NCBI GenBank assembly: GCA_027596075.1
Contig: JADGJC010000646.1
Span: 1-12,654 of the forward strand
DNA: 12,654 nucleotides
From: Rhizophlyctis rosea
Lineage: Eukaryota > Chytridiomycota > Chytridiomycetes > Rhizophlyctidales > Rhizophlyctidaceae
Reading direction: 5' to 3'
Shown: piece by piece, positions 1 to 8,334 of the stretch
Position numbering within the stretch: position 1 is the first letter of the stretch
How the letters are laid out: each line of letters opens with the position of its first letter
Position numbers and translations under genes: made by a program
The notes under the pieces: generated by a model
The model's database searches: none
Seen by the model: the letters and a program-made list of their open reading frames with translations, nothing else
What the model was told of the DNA's origin: nothing

Positions 1-90
1 CATGTACAATCGCTGCCACATATACAGCGCAGCCTGCTGCGCAGCCTCCTAGCGCGGCCGCCTAGCGCAGCCGCAGTCCTCCATTCCTTT
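1..90. other. Left-edge GC-rich flank downstream of the large minus-strand gene
   Basis: This stretch lies beyond the TAA that closes the last open exon of the large minus-strand gene. It is rich in GCAGCC/GGCTGC words and contains a two-copy 13-nt direct repeat. I see no gene and no clear polyadenylation signal. If the large gene has one more intron, its next exon could fall here or beyond the window. Confidence 0.4.
48..73. repeat. Two-copy 13-nt tandem repeat
   Basis: Bases 48-60 (CCTAGCGCGGCCG) and 61-73 (CCTAGCGCAGCCG) are adjacent copies differing at one position. Partly similar words continue on the left (CGCAGCCT). This is a short GC-rich repeat with no evident function. Confidence 0.7.
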
Positions 91-1825
91 TTATCCAAGG
101 TCTGCTAAGCGAGCTATACAACTGTATACAAGTGTTAAACACACTATTCTAACAGAGATGACATTCTCGGACATGTAGTTGGCGGAGACTTGGATGTCCA
201 ACCCATCAGGAGTCGTGTATCCAAAGAGGTATAGCAATCCACCAATTGAGTCCATTACTTCCATAGCCCGGATGGTGAACTGTGTAGTTGTAGTGCCCGA
301 ACTTTGATAAAAGCGGACAAGGCCATTGTATGGTGGGGAAGCAACCACGAACGACATTGAAGTATTCCCAATGTACGTTTTGGACGTTTCTTTCTTGGTG
401 ATGTTCAGTGTCACGCTGTGAGATAAGTAATCAGAGTCAACGCCTTTCATGATGATTTCAGCCCTCTATTCATACTCACTCGTACTGGTTTCCAATCCGC
501 AGAGTGCCAGCCGGAATTCAAAATACAGATCTATCAACTCCATAAATGGCTGCAGCTGAAACATCCACGACGTCACCAGCAGCGGTTGTGGATGACATTC
601 CCAAGCTGTATGAATATTCTGGCCCCAACGGATACGCTGATAATGTCAAATTGGATGGACCAATGGTGATGTACGGTGATCCGATGCTCGGGGTAAGATA
701 TTGTCCAGGTGGTGGATAAGCAATGTCCATACGAGTCTCTGGTAGAAGTTCCGGATTTGCGTCAAGAGTTATTATTTCCATGCCGATGATGGTGCGAGAT
801 CCTTTTGTCCACTGCAGTTTGAAAATATGCACGCCGACGTCGAAGTTATTCGATGGCTTAGGGAAAGTCTGCAATGAAAGGAGGTTAGACATGTTGCATC
901 TATAAGAACTGTATCGCGCAAGTTACTAATGTGGCGCGTGTGTGAAAGGCATCGACCGCGGTAACAACGGCCACGTCGTTGCAGGATGCCGCCGACAATG
1001 TGTCTTCACAAGGAACGTATGTGGTAGAATTCTCGGGAAGCTTATTGCTTTGTACAATGAAGGTCCCAGTCATATTGAGGCCATTGGGATCAAATGCTGT
1101 GGCGGTCAAAGTAATATCGGATGAAGCACTGAGCGTCGCACCGTCCTGATCAACAATAATCTGCAATGCTTCCAGTGAAAGATATGTCCGTAAATGGCAC
1201 TATTTGGCTGATACACTCCAGCGGCGTCAGTGAGGGTCAAGTTTATCCATTTCGTTGCATCGGAAAGCTGATTGAAGGCACGGGGATGAAACATGAGCCA
1301 TGTATCCAATGGAGTGATGTAATTCGAGTTGAGCCCCTCACTCCACGACCACGCATACACTGGCGAAGGAACTGCCCCTCCACCGCAAGACGGAACCGTT
1401 ACAACCGATGTGATTGTGAATGGGTTTTGAGAGCTGAGAGCAAGTTCTGGTTGACCCGATAACGCCACCTGCAATGGCGCTGCGGGAGTTATTGTGATAT
1501 TAATGCTGCTTGTCGAACAGACCCCAAAAATGTTGTAAAGCTGCACTGTAAGGCCCAAGGTAACGTCTCTCCCTCCGTTGAGCTGCAACAAGGCTTTAAG
1601 AATATCAACCGAGATTGTCTTCGTCAGCTCCTCTGTAGACATTAAGTCCAGCAACTGAGAAGGGCAAGGAGTGCTGGGAAGATCCGGAAAAGAACAATCC
1701 CAAAGTGGGCGGAGAACTCCACTCTGGTCCGAGGACGTCGCTGCATCCACCACTAGCGAGTCGCAGGCGGAAATTAGTCTTGGCGCCTTGATTCCTGCTG
1801 TTGGTGGTTGTAAGACATCAGGAGG
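91..1825 (-). other. REJ (receptor for egg jelly) region, exons 11-14
   Basis: From EPPDVLQPPTAG onward the sequence follows the REJ pattern of polycystin-1 and sea-urchin sperm receptors. It has a C-x-LVVDA-x-x-SS element, LWDC, TITP, an Ig-like middle with paired cysteines, then IPAGTLRIGNQYDVTLNI and a late SPPYNG-type element: ASPPYNG, a serine/glycine/threonine loop, FTI and LLYLFGY. Known REJ regions normally precede a GAIN/GPS and membrane segments; none is visible here. The third intron in the region (479-416, GTGAGTAT...CTCACAG) is very well formed. An in-frame TGA (520-518) sits directly before IPAGTL. Confidence 0.65.
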
Positions 1826-4800
1826 CTCAACAATGATGACATCGTCAGTGTTTTGAACAGATGGATTTTCAGCAAGGGATATGGCGTTTGCTTTGAGTTG
1901 CAGCACGTCGAACCAGGGCCGGAAGAGAAACTTCTTGCCTGGTGCAAATCAGATGTCAATGAGTCTCGTCGGGCGCGGGGGCGATGGGTATATTACAGAC
2001 ATACCGAAATTCCAAACCAAACTTCGGTCGCTTTCCCAAGTACAGAAACTCCCGAATCCCATCAGCTGAACACTAGAAAACGCAAATGCAAACGTGCAAT
2101 CAAAAATTCCAGTTGAGTCCGCCGGTAAAGATCCAGCCATCCGGTCGGTCGGATCTCGGAACATCAACTTCAATGCCGTGAAGCCGTACATGTAAGCTCT
2201 CTGGACAACCACAGCCTGCGTGTTATTGAACACTGCGACGCTCATAGAAAAACTGTCACAACTCTGATTGAAATCCGCGGTATCAATACAGGTCTCGGTT
2301 ACCAAGCACCACCCGTACGTAGGTTCAGCAAGACATCTGTTACAGTCGTTCCCGATTGCGGTTGCGGAAACAACACAGCGTTGACCTACAACAGCGCCGT
2401 TACACGCATCGCAATTGCTTCCTCCCCAGCCTGATAGACAAGCGCAACCCCCTGTTGCATTCAAAACGCCATGACCCGCACAAGCGTTGGGGTTACATGC
2501 TACTGGAGCCACACATGGATGAACGGCCGGCCCAGGAACTGGTCTGCTAAGCGGTGGATCAACCAGAATCCGTCCTACAGTGTTGACGCTCAAGGTGCGG
2601 GCGTCCTGAATAGTACCAGCTATTTGACCAGGATCAAGCAGGCCGAACCAGTTCTGCGTGAAGTCCTTATCATCCCTCTCCGCCACTTGGATATTGAGAC
2701 GTCGATTGCCGCAGATGTTGTTTTTTCGATACGTGAATTGTTCTTGGAGGCGCAAAGCGTTCCCAACCTCGTTTCCCACGATTGTGTTGCTCTGGAATTG
2801 CGGACCGGAGACGGAATCAATGGCTATCGTATTATTCATGAAGAGGCTGTTCAGCAGTGTGTACGTGTACCCTTCTGATAGTCCAACTCCGTTGTGGTAG
2901 AAAGAGCAATTCTTGACATTGTGGAACACGGGTTTGACGGCGATTGTGTTATTGCTGAATGTGGCGTTGAGGAGGTCAATGTATTCGCCCTCAACAGCAA
3001 GCTCATATCCTGCATATGTTCCGTCATGTCCCATGTCACAAACACAAGGAAGCAATCTATGGTACCTTGAAATGTGCAATTCGTAAAGCTGCCGGCGCCA
3101 TCATGAGCAAAAGCGAATTTGCCGCCAGTGAATATTGAATTGATAACAATCGTCTTGCCACCCCCACCATACGAAGATGCGATCACCATATCCGATATCG
3201 TGAAAACGGCCCAATCAATCCAAATGTTGCCGGTTGAAGAATAATCCGGTGCTCTCCATTGAAGTATTGCTCCGTTCCCACCCGAATTTCCCACAAATAC
3301 AACTGGGGCATCCTGCGTGCCGTTGACAACAAGCCTCCCGCGGATATTGAGTTGACCGCCATTGAATTGCATAGTAACGCCCGGTCCTACAGACAGCACC
3401 ATGCCGATATAAACAATGACCACCTTATCGACCACAAAAGGGCTGTCTGCCACTGTGATTGTAAGATCTTCGAGTACGTTGCCAATTTTCAGACTTTGAT
3501 GGGGATCGAATCCGCGATCCTTGGGCGGCTTGCAGGTATATCTATCGGTACCGTAGGTGGCAACAGGCGCCGTCAGGACTGGATCCAACTGTGTGAACCG
3601 TCACAGTGTGAGCAGAAAATGTCGAACGGAGAGGAAATGGACTCGGGGCAAGCGTTCTTACCTTGACAACGCCTAGACCGGCCTCATAATAGGCGTCATA
3701 AATGGTGTTTCGGATAAGGGTGGTATTGGAAGTTCCCCAATAATTGCCGCCGAACGGCTGATCTCCTTGAGACCAGGACCTCACATTCCACTTCGGAGTT
3801 CCGCACATACTATTGTCCTTGACATTTGCCGAGCCAAACCCCGCGCTTCCGGAGGGAATGAACACCTGTTCATTGTCAACGATCAGGTTTCGAACAAAGT
3901 TGCTACCACCTTGGCAGACCTGGCTATTGCCCACAAACAAACAGTCCGTAAACGTCGCCCACGAGTTCCCCACAACCACTGTGTTGTTCAGAAACTCGCA
4001 CATTGTGTACGTCTGCCAAGTACTGTAACTCGCCACAACCAGATTGCTTATGAATGTTGAGTTGACAGCAGTGATAGAGTCTCCGCACGTAGCACATTCC
4101 ACATGGTTGATGAACTTTGTTCGCGTCACTGGCAGTCGACTGACTTGAATAGCCCGAGTATTATTCTCAAAGACGCAATCTTCGATCGTGATTTGCCCCG
4201 TTGAATACCAAAAGCTGCTGGAATAGTCTACAGCCTTTCTGAATCCAACCAGGTCTACATATTTGAGATTCAAGCTGACATCCGACGCATCGATAACAAC
4301 ACCACTCCCGCCAGTGCCGAGTAGCTTAATCCTTGCATCGGTCGTGCCCCTGGCGTTGAGAGACTGCGGAATAGATGAAATTAGTGACTTTGGTGCGAGC
4401 AGGTCATACCACCTTCGTAAAGCATTACCCCGCGAATGTTCAGACTTCCAGTTGCGCTGAACTGCACCGTCACTCCCGGATCAATGGACAGCGTTGCGCC
4501 GGGGTACACCCTTGTTGGCGCATTAATCGAAAACGGGCTTTGATCAATCGTAATGGTGGAGTCTTCCAAAAAGCTTCCTGAAGTTAGACGGACGAAGTGG
4601 CGATCTGTCAGTGGGTCGCACGCGTAATTGGCTGATCCCCAAAGAGTTGGCATGGTTTCCAAAAGCGGGTCCAGCTATGACCTTTTCATTAGTTCGTCGA
4701 AGAAACATAAAAACGCGCGGGGAGATCGAATCATGCGGCGAAACACACCTTGACAAGACCAAGGCTGTTGTCTCAAAAAGCATCCTTAACATATCCCCGT

Positions 4801-6229
4801 ACAATGCTTCCATTCGTTGTCCCCCAATAGTTTCCCGTCGCATCTTGATCAACACCGGTTGTCATCTGTATATGGAAGTCCGGCGATCCACAGAATGCGT
4901 TACCGTTCATAGATGGCCCGGACGACCCATCTTGCAGGACCTTGATGGTAACATTATTTTGCACGAACTGATCGCACCAATAGCCGATCGTTATCATGAT
5001 AGTTTCAAGTGGCCTAAGGTGATTCATGCGAAGTGACTGACCAGGTTTTTAGTCAGCTGGCCTCTGAATATCTCCACCGCAACATTGCTGCAAGGCAGAG
5101 GAAGGTTAAACCAAGCTCAAATGCCAAGAGTCATCTTCCAGAAGCAGCGTAAAGTCAAACCCATACTTTTGATAGAAAACGTTATCCGAGAACACATAGT
5201 GCGAGCGACTGACACCGACATCATTCTGCGTGAACAGACAAGTATTCACAGTTGTGTAGACCGAACTATGAATTCCTTTCCCGTTGGCTCTGAAGGTGCA
5301 GTTGGTAATTTGAGCGTATTCACCTGAGAAGGCTTCCGTGTTGTCTGATGCGATGATGGCAAAATCAGCCATCAGGTCAGCACTCCGCCTCCACGACCCA
5401 CATTTGACATGATTTCCCCAGGACGGGGAGAAGGCCTGATTGTGCGACAAGTTCTGGACTGTACTCACTTTGGAATACCGTGCGAGTCATCTGCGGAGCC
5501 ATGCCGCCATAGATTCCACGGTAATTGTTGGAAAAGTTGCAATTTTGGAATGATGAACGTTCCATAGTTGTACTGAGAGAAGTTGTATGAGTGACTCGCT
5601 ATATCAATCGCTGAAGTCTAGCACTCACACTATGAGCAATGGCCATTTGGTATCCAACAAAGTTGGTGAACGCAAAGGATAGGAGAGGACCGTTGCCGCC
5701 AGATTGACTGTAGGTAATAGACCCGCTGATCGTCCCAGAAGACGACGGATCTCTCCTCGTTTCAGTAAATGTCACCATGGCATTCGCATTGCCTTGGGAC
5801 AGTAGCATGCCCCTTACGAGGATGCTGTAGCCATTATGCTGAACGGTGACTCCGGGCTACAAGCGAGTTACAACATGCTCAACTTCTCCACAAGTCGTTG
5901 AGGCAATCTGGGAGCATACCGAAATGATCAACGCTGCTCCCTCATAGATGACAATATCATTCATCAGCACATAAGGAGATTGCGCCAAATACAGTGTTGC
6001 GTTCACTTGCACGTCCCCCTATGATTTATGATGGGCAAAGTCACTGATGTGTGTCCTGCTGCTGCTACATCTTGCACTGACACGCATATGCGAAGGAGCA
6101 ATGACTAACCAAAGTAGTAGCCGCTGAGGCAGATGCGATGAAGAAGGAGCATGCCACAGCATTCAAAATAATGAATAGGGACGCGAATGAAGAGGGTCTC
6201 CATTGATGGCGTTCTATTAAGAACTGCAT
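91..6229 (-). CDS. Large secreted beta-helix / EGF / PSI-like / REJ protein, 14 exons
   Basis: Homology-guided exons, 5' to 3': 6229-6110, 6018-5920, 5856-5629, 5572-5469, 5344-5112, 5036-4749, 4674-4429, 4363-3662, 3588-3066, 3009-2005, 1938-1217, 1160-927, 868-480, 415-91. Every intron is GT-AG, 56-124 nt. All join in phase except the one between exons 3 and 4. The start is the first in-frame ATG, giving a 40-residue exon with a hydrophobic stretch. The product, about 1,738 codons, has a signal segment (1-36), three beta-helix modules (about 41-357, 358-673, 674-1000), EGF-like (1019-1047), PSI-like (1070-1098) and REJ (about 1221-1738) regions. This architecture suggests a large extracellular adhesion or receptor-like protein; its ligand is unknown. 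In-frame TGA codons lie at 4775-4773 and 520-518. No transmembrane segment is seen before the final TAA, so the 3' end may be incomplete. It could be an intact gene spliced differently, or a decaying one. Confidence 0.75.
518..520 (-). other. In-frame TGA inside the REJ region
   Basis: On the minus strand the codon order is GTA TTT TGA ATT CCG. The reading before it (AAIYGVDRS) and after it (IPAGTLRIGNQYD) are in the same frame, and both look like REJ sequence. A GTATTT donor at 526 with an acceptor at 466 would remove the TGA in phase, but would also remove the REJ-like stretch. Confidence 0.75.
2260..2497 (-). other. EGF-like plus PSI-like cysteine domains
   Basis: Just after the third beta-helix module comes CNPNACAGHGVL...CACLSGWGGSNC (2497-2411). 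This fits the EGF second half, C-x-C followed by GW-x-G-x-x-C. Next, CNRCLAEPTYGWC with two further cysteines (2344-2260) fits the C-x2-C...GWC core of PSI (plexin/semaphorin/integrin) domains. Both are extracellular disulphide domains, commonly stalks or linkers in adhesion proteins. The EGF call is firm; the PSI call rests on the cysteine and tryptophan pattern alone. Confidence 0.65.
2550..3588 (-). other. Beta-helix module 3 (exons 9-10)
   Basis: The module opens with LDPVLTAPV and has LEDLTITV, GPGVTMQFN (PGVTMQ at 3384-3367), LNIRGRLVVNG, and coils FTNCTFQG, LNATFSNN, VKNCSFYHN, LNSLFMNN and FQSNTIVGN. It ends with a diverged ILVDPPLSRP tail that leads into the EGF-like region. One phase-1 intron (3065-3010, 56 nt) interrupts it inside FQG. 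The reading is fully open. Confidence 0.75.
3662..4674 (-). other. Beta-helix module 2 (exons 7-8)
   Basis: The module opens with LDPLLETMP and contains YAC, LEDSTITI, SIDPGVTVQF (PGVTVQ at 4479-4462) and SLNIRG. It then has coils such as IEDCVFENN, VNSTFISN and CEFLNN, and ends NYWGTSN...LGVVK. The only interior intron (4428-4364, 65 nt) falls after LNIRG. With it removed, the spacing matches module 3 exactly (nine residues between LNIRG and the next conserved A). The reading is open throughout, so this is the cleanest of the three modules and a good template for judging lesions in module 1. Confidence 0.75.
4749..6018 (-). other. Beta-helix module 1 (exons 2-6)
   Basis: This module carries the repeat's landmark PGVTVQ at 5856-5839, a run of short coils with NCxF-xxN-type turns (FQNCNFSNN, ITNCTFRAN, CLFTQN), and ends with NYWGTTN and LGLVK just before a splice site. 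It follows the pattern of right-handed parallel beta-helix (pectate-lyase-like) repeats, usually found in extracellular proteins. I infer binding or structure rather than catalysis, because no polysaccharide-lyase active site is evident. It holds two of the gene's three frame problems: the exon 3/4 junction and the TGA at 4775-4773. The 75-nt intron 5 (5111-5037) uses a weak GTTTAA donor and is the least certain splice. Confidence 0.65.
4773..4775 (-). other. In-frame TGA at the end of beta-helix module 1
   Basis: The codon order is GAT GCT TTT TGA GAC AAC. Module 1 reads KDAF-stop-DNSLGLVK where module 2 reads YDAYYEAGLGVVK, so the TGA stands where the sister module has tyrosine. An alternative GTTAAG donor at 4790 would splice in phase to the same acceptor (4675) and skip it. 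Confidence 0.8.
6110..6229 (-). other. Signal segment encoded by exon 1 of the beta-helix gene
   Basis: Exon 1 encodes 40 residues: a basic N-terminus (MQFLIERHQWRP) followed by a hydrophobic core (FASLFIILNAVACSFFIA) and a small-residue SASA-ATT site typical of signal peptidase cleavage. An in-frame extension upstream has no ATG, so the ATG at 6229-6227 is the chosen start; the base at -3 is A. The exon ends at a GTTAGT donor (6109) and the 91-nt intron ends in CATAG at 6019. Confidence 0.7.
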
Positions 6230-6498
6230 GTTGAATATCGCATATGCTCCGGCGGACGTTCTTTCCGCAAGTGCGCCGGTTGAAAGCAAGGTGATACGTG
6301 TACGGGAGATACAGAGAAGTGACCGATCTTATATGAACACGATTTTCGCTCTCTCAGCTACGGATGGTCATTGCCTCCCAATTGCCTCCATATCACGCTC
6401 GGATTGACATACCGCACTCCATTGTGACAAACTCTTCCAATGCTATTCATTGCCATGGGCACCAACGACTTGAGTGGAAGTGTCTTACGTTGTGAGAT
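6230..6498. other. Upstream region of the beta-helix gene
   Basis: I see no coding frame of note on either strand. A TATA-like CATATAAG on the minus strand (6335-6328) lies about 100 bases before the chosen ATG. That is a plausible core-promoter position, but the match is weak and unsupported by anything else. Confidence 0.3.
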
Positions 6499-6594
6499 AT
6501 GTCGACTCTGCGCCTTGAGTGTCGGAGTGGGAGCATCCCATCAACATTCGGACTTCGACACGGGCCATTGGACGTGATTGGCAACATGTATCAG
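6499..6594 (+). CDS. Possible short first exon (32 codons) ending at a strong donor
   Basis: An ATG at 6499 opens a frame starting MSTLRLECRSG and ending GNMYQ. It is followed at 6595 by CAG|GTAAGC, an excellent 5' splice site. Acceptors with upstream CTAAT lie near 6756. Unspliced, the frame ends after 50 codons. It may be the first exon of the degraded plus-strand copy that follows, or an untranslated leader. I do not recognise the peptide. Confidence 0.25.
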
Positions 6595-6634
6595 GTAAGC
6601 TCAATCAGCATGACGACATCTGCACTACTCCGAC

Positions 6635-6676
6635 TCCGAAACCATTGGTAAACTAACCACTTCGGAGGTTTTCGGA
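6635..6676. repeat. Imperfect inverted repeat
   Basis: TCCGAAACC (6635-6643) pairs with GGTTTTCGGA (6667-6676) with one bulged T. Between them lies a smaller near-palindrome, TTGGTAAACTAACCA. It could be a regulatory site or chance; no terminal duplication or transposon-like length is seen. Confidence 0.35.
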
Positions 6677-6739
6677 CGAAACAACGCATCCCCACCAATA
6701 AGCGGCTGCCGGAGTTCATGCTCCCGATTACGAAGCTAA

Positions 6740-7450
6740 TCACCTCATGACAAACAGAGTTTCCACTGCCCCACTGCAGATTCGGTCATCATCATCACAG
6801 GTGTTCACAGGCCTGTCACGCCACTTGAGTCATATCCTTCTCAAGTAGTCTTCCTCAAACGTTTGACACGCAATCGACTTTCGGATATTGTGTGGTTTCG
6901 GCACATCCGAAGGGGATGGAAGCAAGAAAAGATACCTACACAATTCAATATCAAGACTCGCAACATGATCGTTTCAACAACCATAGAAAAAATGGCAATT
7001 AGTCTGCAAGAAGATAACTCCAGGCCTCCTGACCCCTCACCCCTCCTAACCAGCACCAATTCCAATCCACCACACCCCCCACAACCACATGCTAATAATC
7101 CACCACCCACCCTCAACCTCCTCCACCAAATTACCCACTCCCCTCTCTGCCCCCACCTGGAACCCCTGATGCCCAACACCGACTTCGCCACGGGTCAATC
7201 CACTACAAAACCCAGACCCAAATGCGCGCACCAGAGGATGGAACATCCCTCTCCCTCCTCTTCAGTCATTCCGGGAACGGAGAAAACGATTTTGCGCACG
7301 TAAGCATCGACCCAATTGAGCAAACATAGTGTATTGTTGCCAACATGTGGAGAAGAGGATTCAGGAGGAGGCGGGGTGGTGGTGTATGCTGTGGTGAGTG
7401 CCAAGAAGGTCGCGGCCCAACATCCACTACTTCCCAAACCCACTCCTGAC
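6740..7450 (+). pseudogene. Degraded beta-propeller family copy 1, middle missing
   Basis: An open frame from 6740 to 7303 contains a segment (PSQVVFLKRLTRNRLSDIVW, then FRHIRRGW) with the leucine/arginine/tryptophan spacing of an F-box-like region. It is followed at about 7001 by ISLQEDNSRP. From there the DNA is clearly homologous to 10045-10460 on the same strand (shared MPNT, ED/DD-GTS, GNGE-DFA, EQT, VYAVV, KKVA). The propeller middle present in the other copy is absent. The homologous reading needs a frame change between about 7170 and 7210. It then meets TAG at 7327-7329, where the other copy encodes phenylalanine. I infer an internally deleted pseudogene. The F-box assignment is tentative. 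Confidence 0.55.
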
Positions 7451-7487
7451 CCTCATAGTCCCTCCCGCCATGCTTTTGCTCCTCTTG

Positions 7488-7953
7488 TTAAAAACGCGCG
7501 CTGCGTCTGTAGGGTTGAACCGGGTGGAACGCGCAGGTGAAGACCAAAATCCCATACGAGAAACTTCGGTCGACGGGTCCGGCCAGGATCAAGCGGTCGA
7601 TATCTGGCATTAGGGGTGAAGACAGATGGTGGTTGGATGTGTCCGTCGTTGGGACGTTGAGGGGTGTGGGATTTTGGTTGGGGTGTTGTAATGGATGCTC
7701 AGTGCTACTATTGAGGTGGTCCCCACTATCTGACCCGTCGATTACCACCATTCGTTGGTATTCGCATTGACCGAGGCCATCTTCGCGGAAATGTCGCATT
7801 TGGCCGAGGACTTTTCCTGTCTTGGGGTTGATGCGGACCACGGATGTATGTACCGCTCCCCAGGAAGCTTGCGTTTCGAGCGCGGCGTAGAGATATAGTT
7901 TCGATGTGGCGATGAGGATGGGTTTGTGATGGATTTTGCGTTCTGGACAAAAC
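7488..7953 (-). pseudogene. Propeller-like C-terminal exon of the minus-strand copy
   Basis: After a TTTTGTCCAG acceptor (about 7954), an open frame reads RKIHHKPILIATSKLYLYAA, then VVRINPKTGKVLGQ, YQRMVVID and LILAGPVDRSFSYGILVF, ending at TAA 7490-7488. Alternating hydrophobic strands with a GK turn suggest beta-propeller blades. It lies downstream of, and in the same orientation as, the 8335-9232 pieces and is probably their 3' part. No phase-correct donor was found: a start MASNLIFANEST at 8087-8085 reads towards it but joins one base out of phase. It converges with copy 1, about 40 bases away. Confidence 0.45.
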
Positions 7954-8334
7954 TAAATTTCGGTTCAACTTTTCTGATTTTTCGAGCTCAGAGCCGGTTC
8001 CTACTGTAATCCATGCAACCCATTGGCCCAATCATTGCTAGCTTCATTTTCGGTACTTTCGTTTGCAAATATTAGGTTCGATGCCATACTAGCGTCGTCT
8101 CTTGGATATATGTACTGTGTGGTCGTTTTTTACGACCAATGGAAAAATACTATTTCAAAAGCCGCCAACTCTGCTGTCAAACTCAGAATTAACAAAATCC
8201 CCTTACAGCTCAACACATCCGATCGACACAAATCTGCAAATCACTCAAATCAATTCGAAACCACCTATCTCGTAACCGTCTCCACAACCCCCTTTCCCGC
8301 CCAATCCCTTCCCTTCGTACCCACTCTCCTTCCA
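7954..8334. other. Gap between minus-strand pieces, containing a hairpin
   Basis: These 381 bases would be an unusually long intron for this window, or an intergenic gap between two minus-strand fragments. The region is AT-richer than its flanks. It holds a perfect 7-bp inverted repeat at 8120-8138 and a short minus-strand frame starting at 8087. I see no recognisable protein. Confidence 0.4.
8120..8138. repeat. Perfect 7-bp hairpin with T5 loop
   Basis: TGGTCGT (8120-8126), five T, then ACGACCA (8132-8138). It would fold on either strand. In this eukaryotic context it is not a bacterial terminator; its role, if any, is unknown. Confidence 0.6.

Noticed and set aside
518..4775. Genome-wide reassignment of TGA to tryptophan
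   Set aside because: The spliced beta-helix/REJ reading contains about 25 tryptophan positions encoded by TGG and only two TGA codons, and both can be avoided by alternative splicing. A reassigned code would be expected to show far more TGA.
5469..5572. Reading exon 4 in the frame that splices smoothly from exon 3
   Set aside because: That frame is open and could even rejoin exon 5 through a GTGGAG acceptor. However, it loses the clear FQNCNFSNN / GIYGG beta-helix coil seen in the other frame, so homology favours the frame with the lesion.
1..6229. Plus-strand open frames of 60-140 codons opposite the large gene
   Set aside because: They are antisense to well-supported exons, lack domains, and cross the introns of the minus-strand gene without splice logic of their own.
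8120..8138. Hairpin plus T run as a bacterial-type terminator
   Set aside because: Spliceosomal introns show this is eukaryotic nuclear DNA. The T run is the loop, not a tail after the stem.
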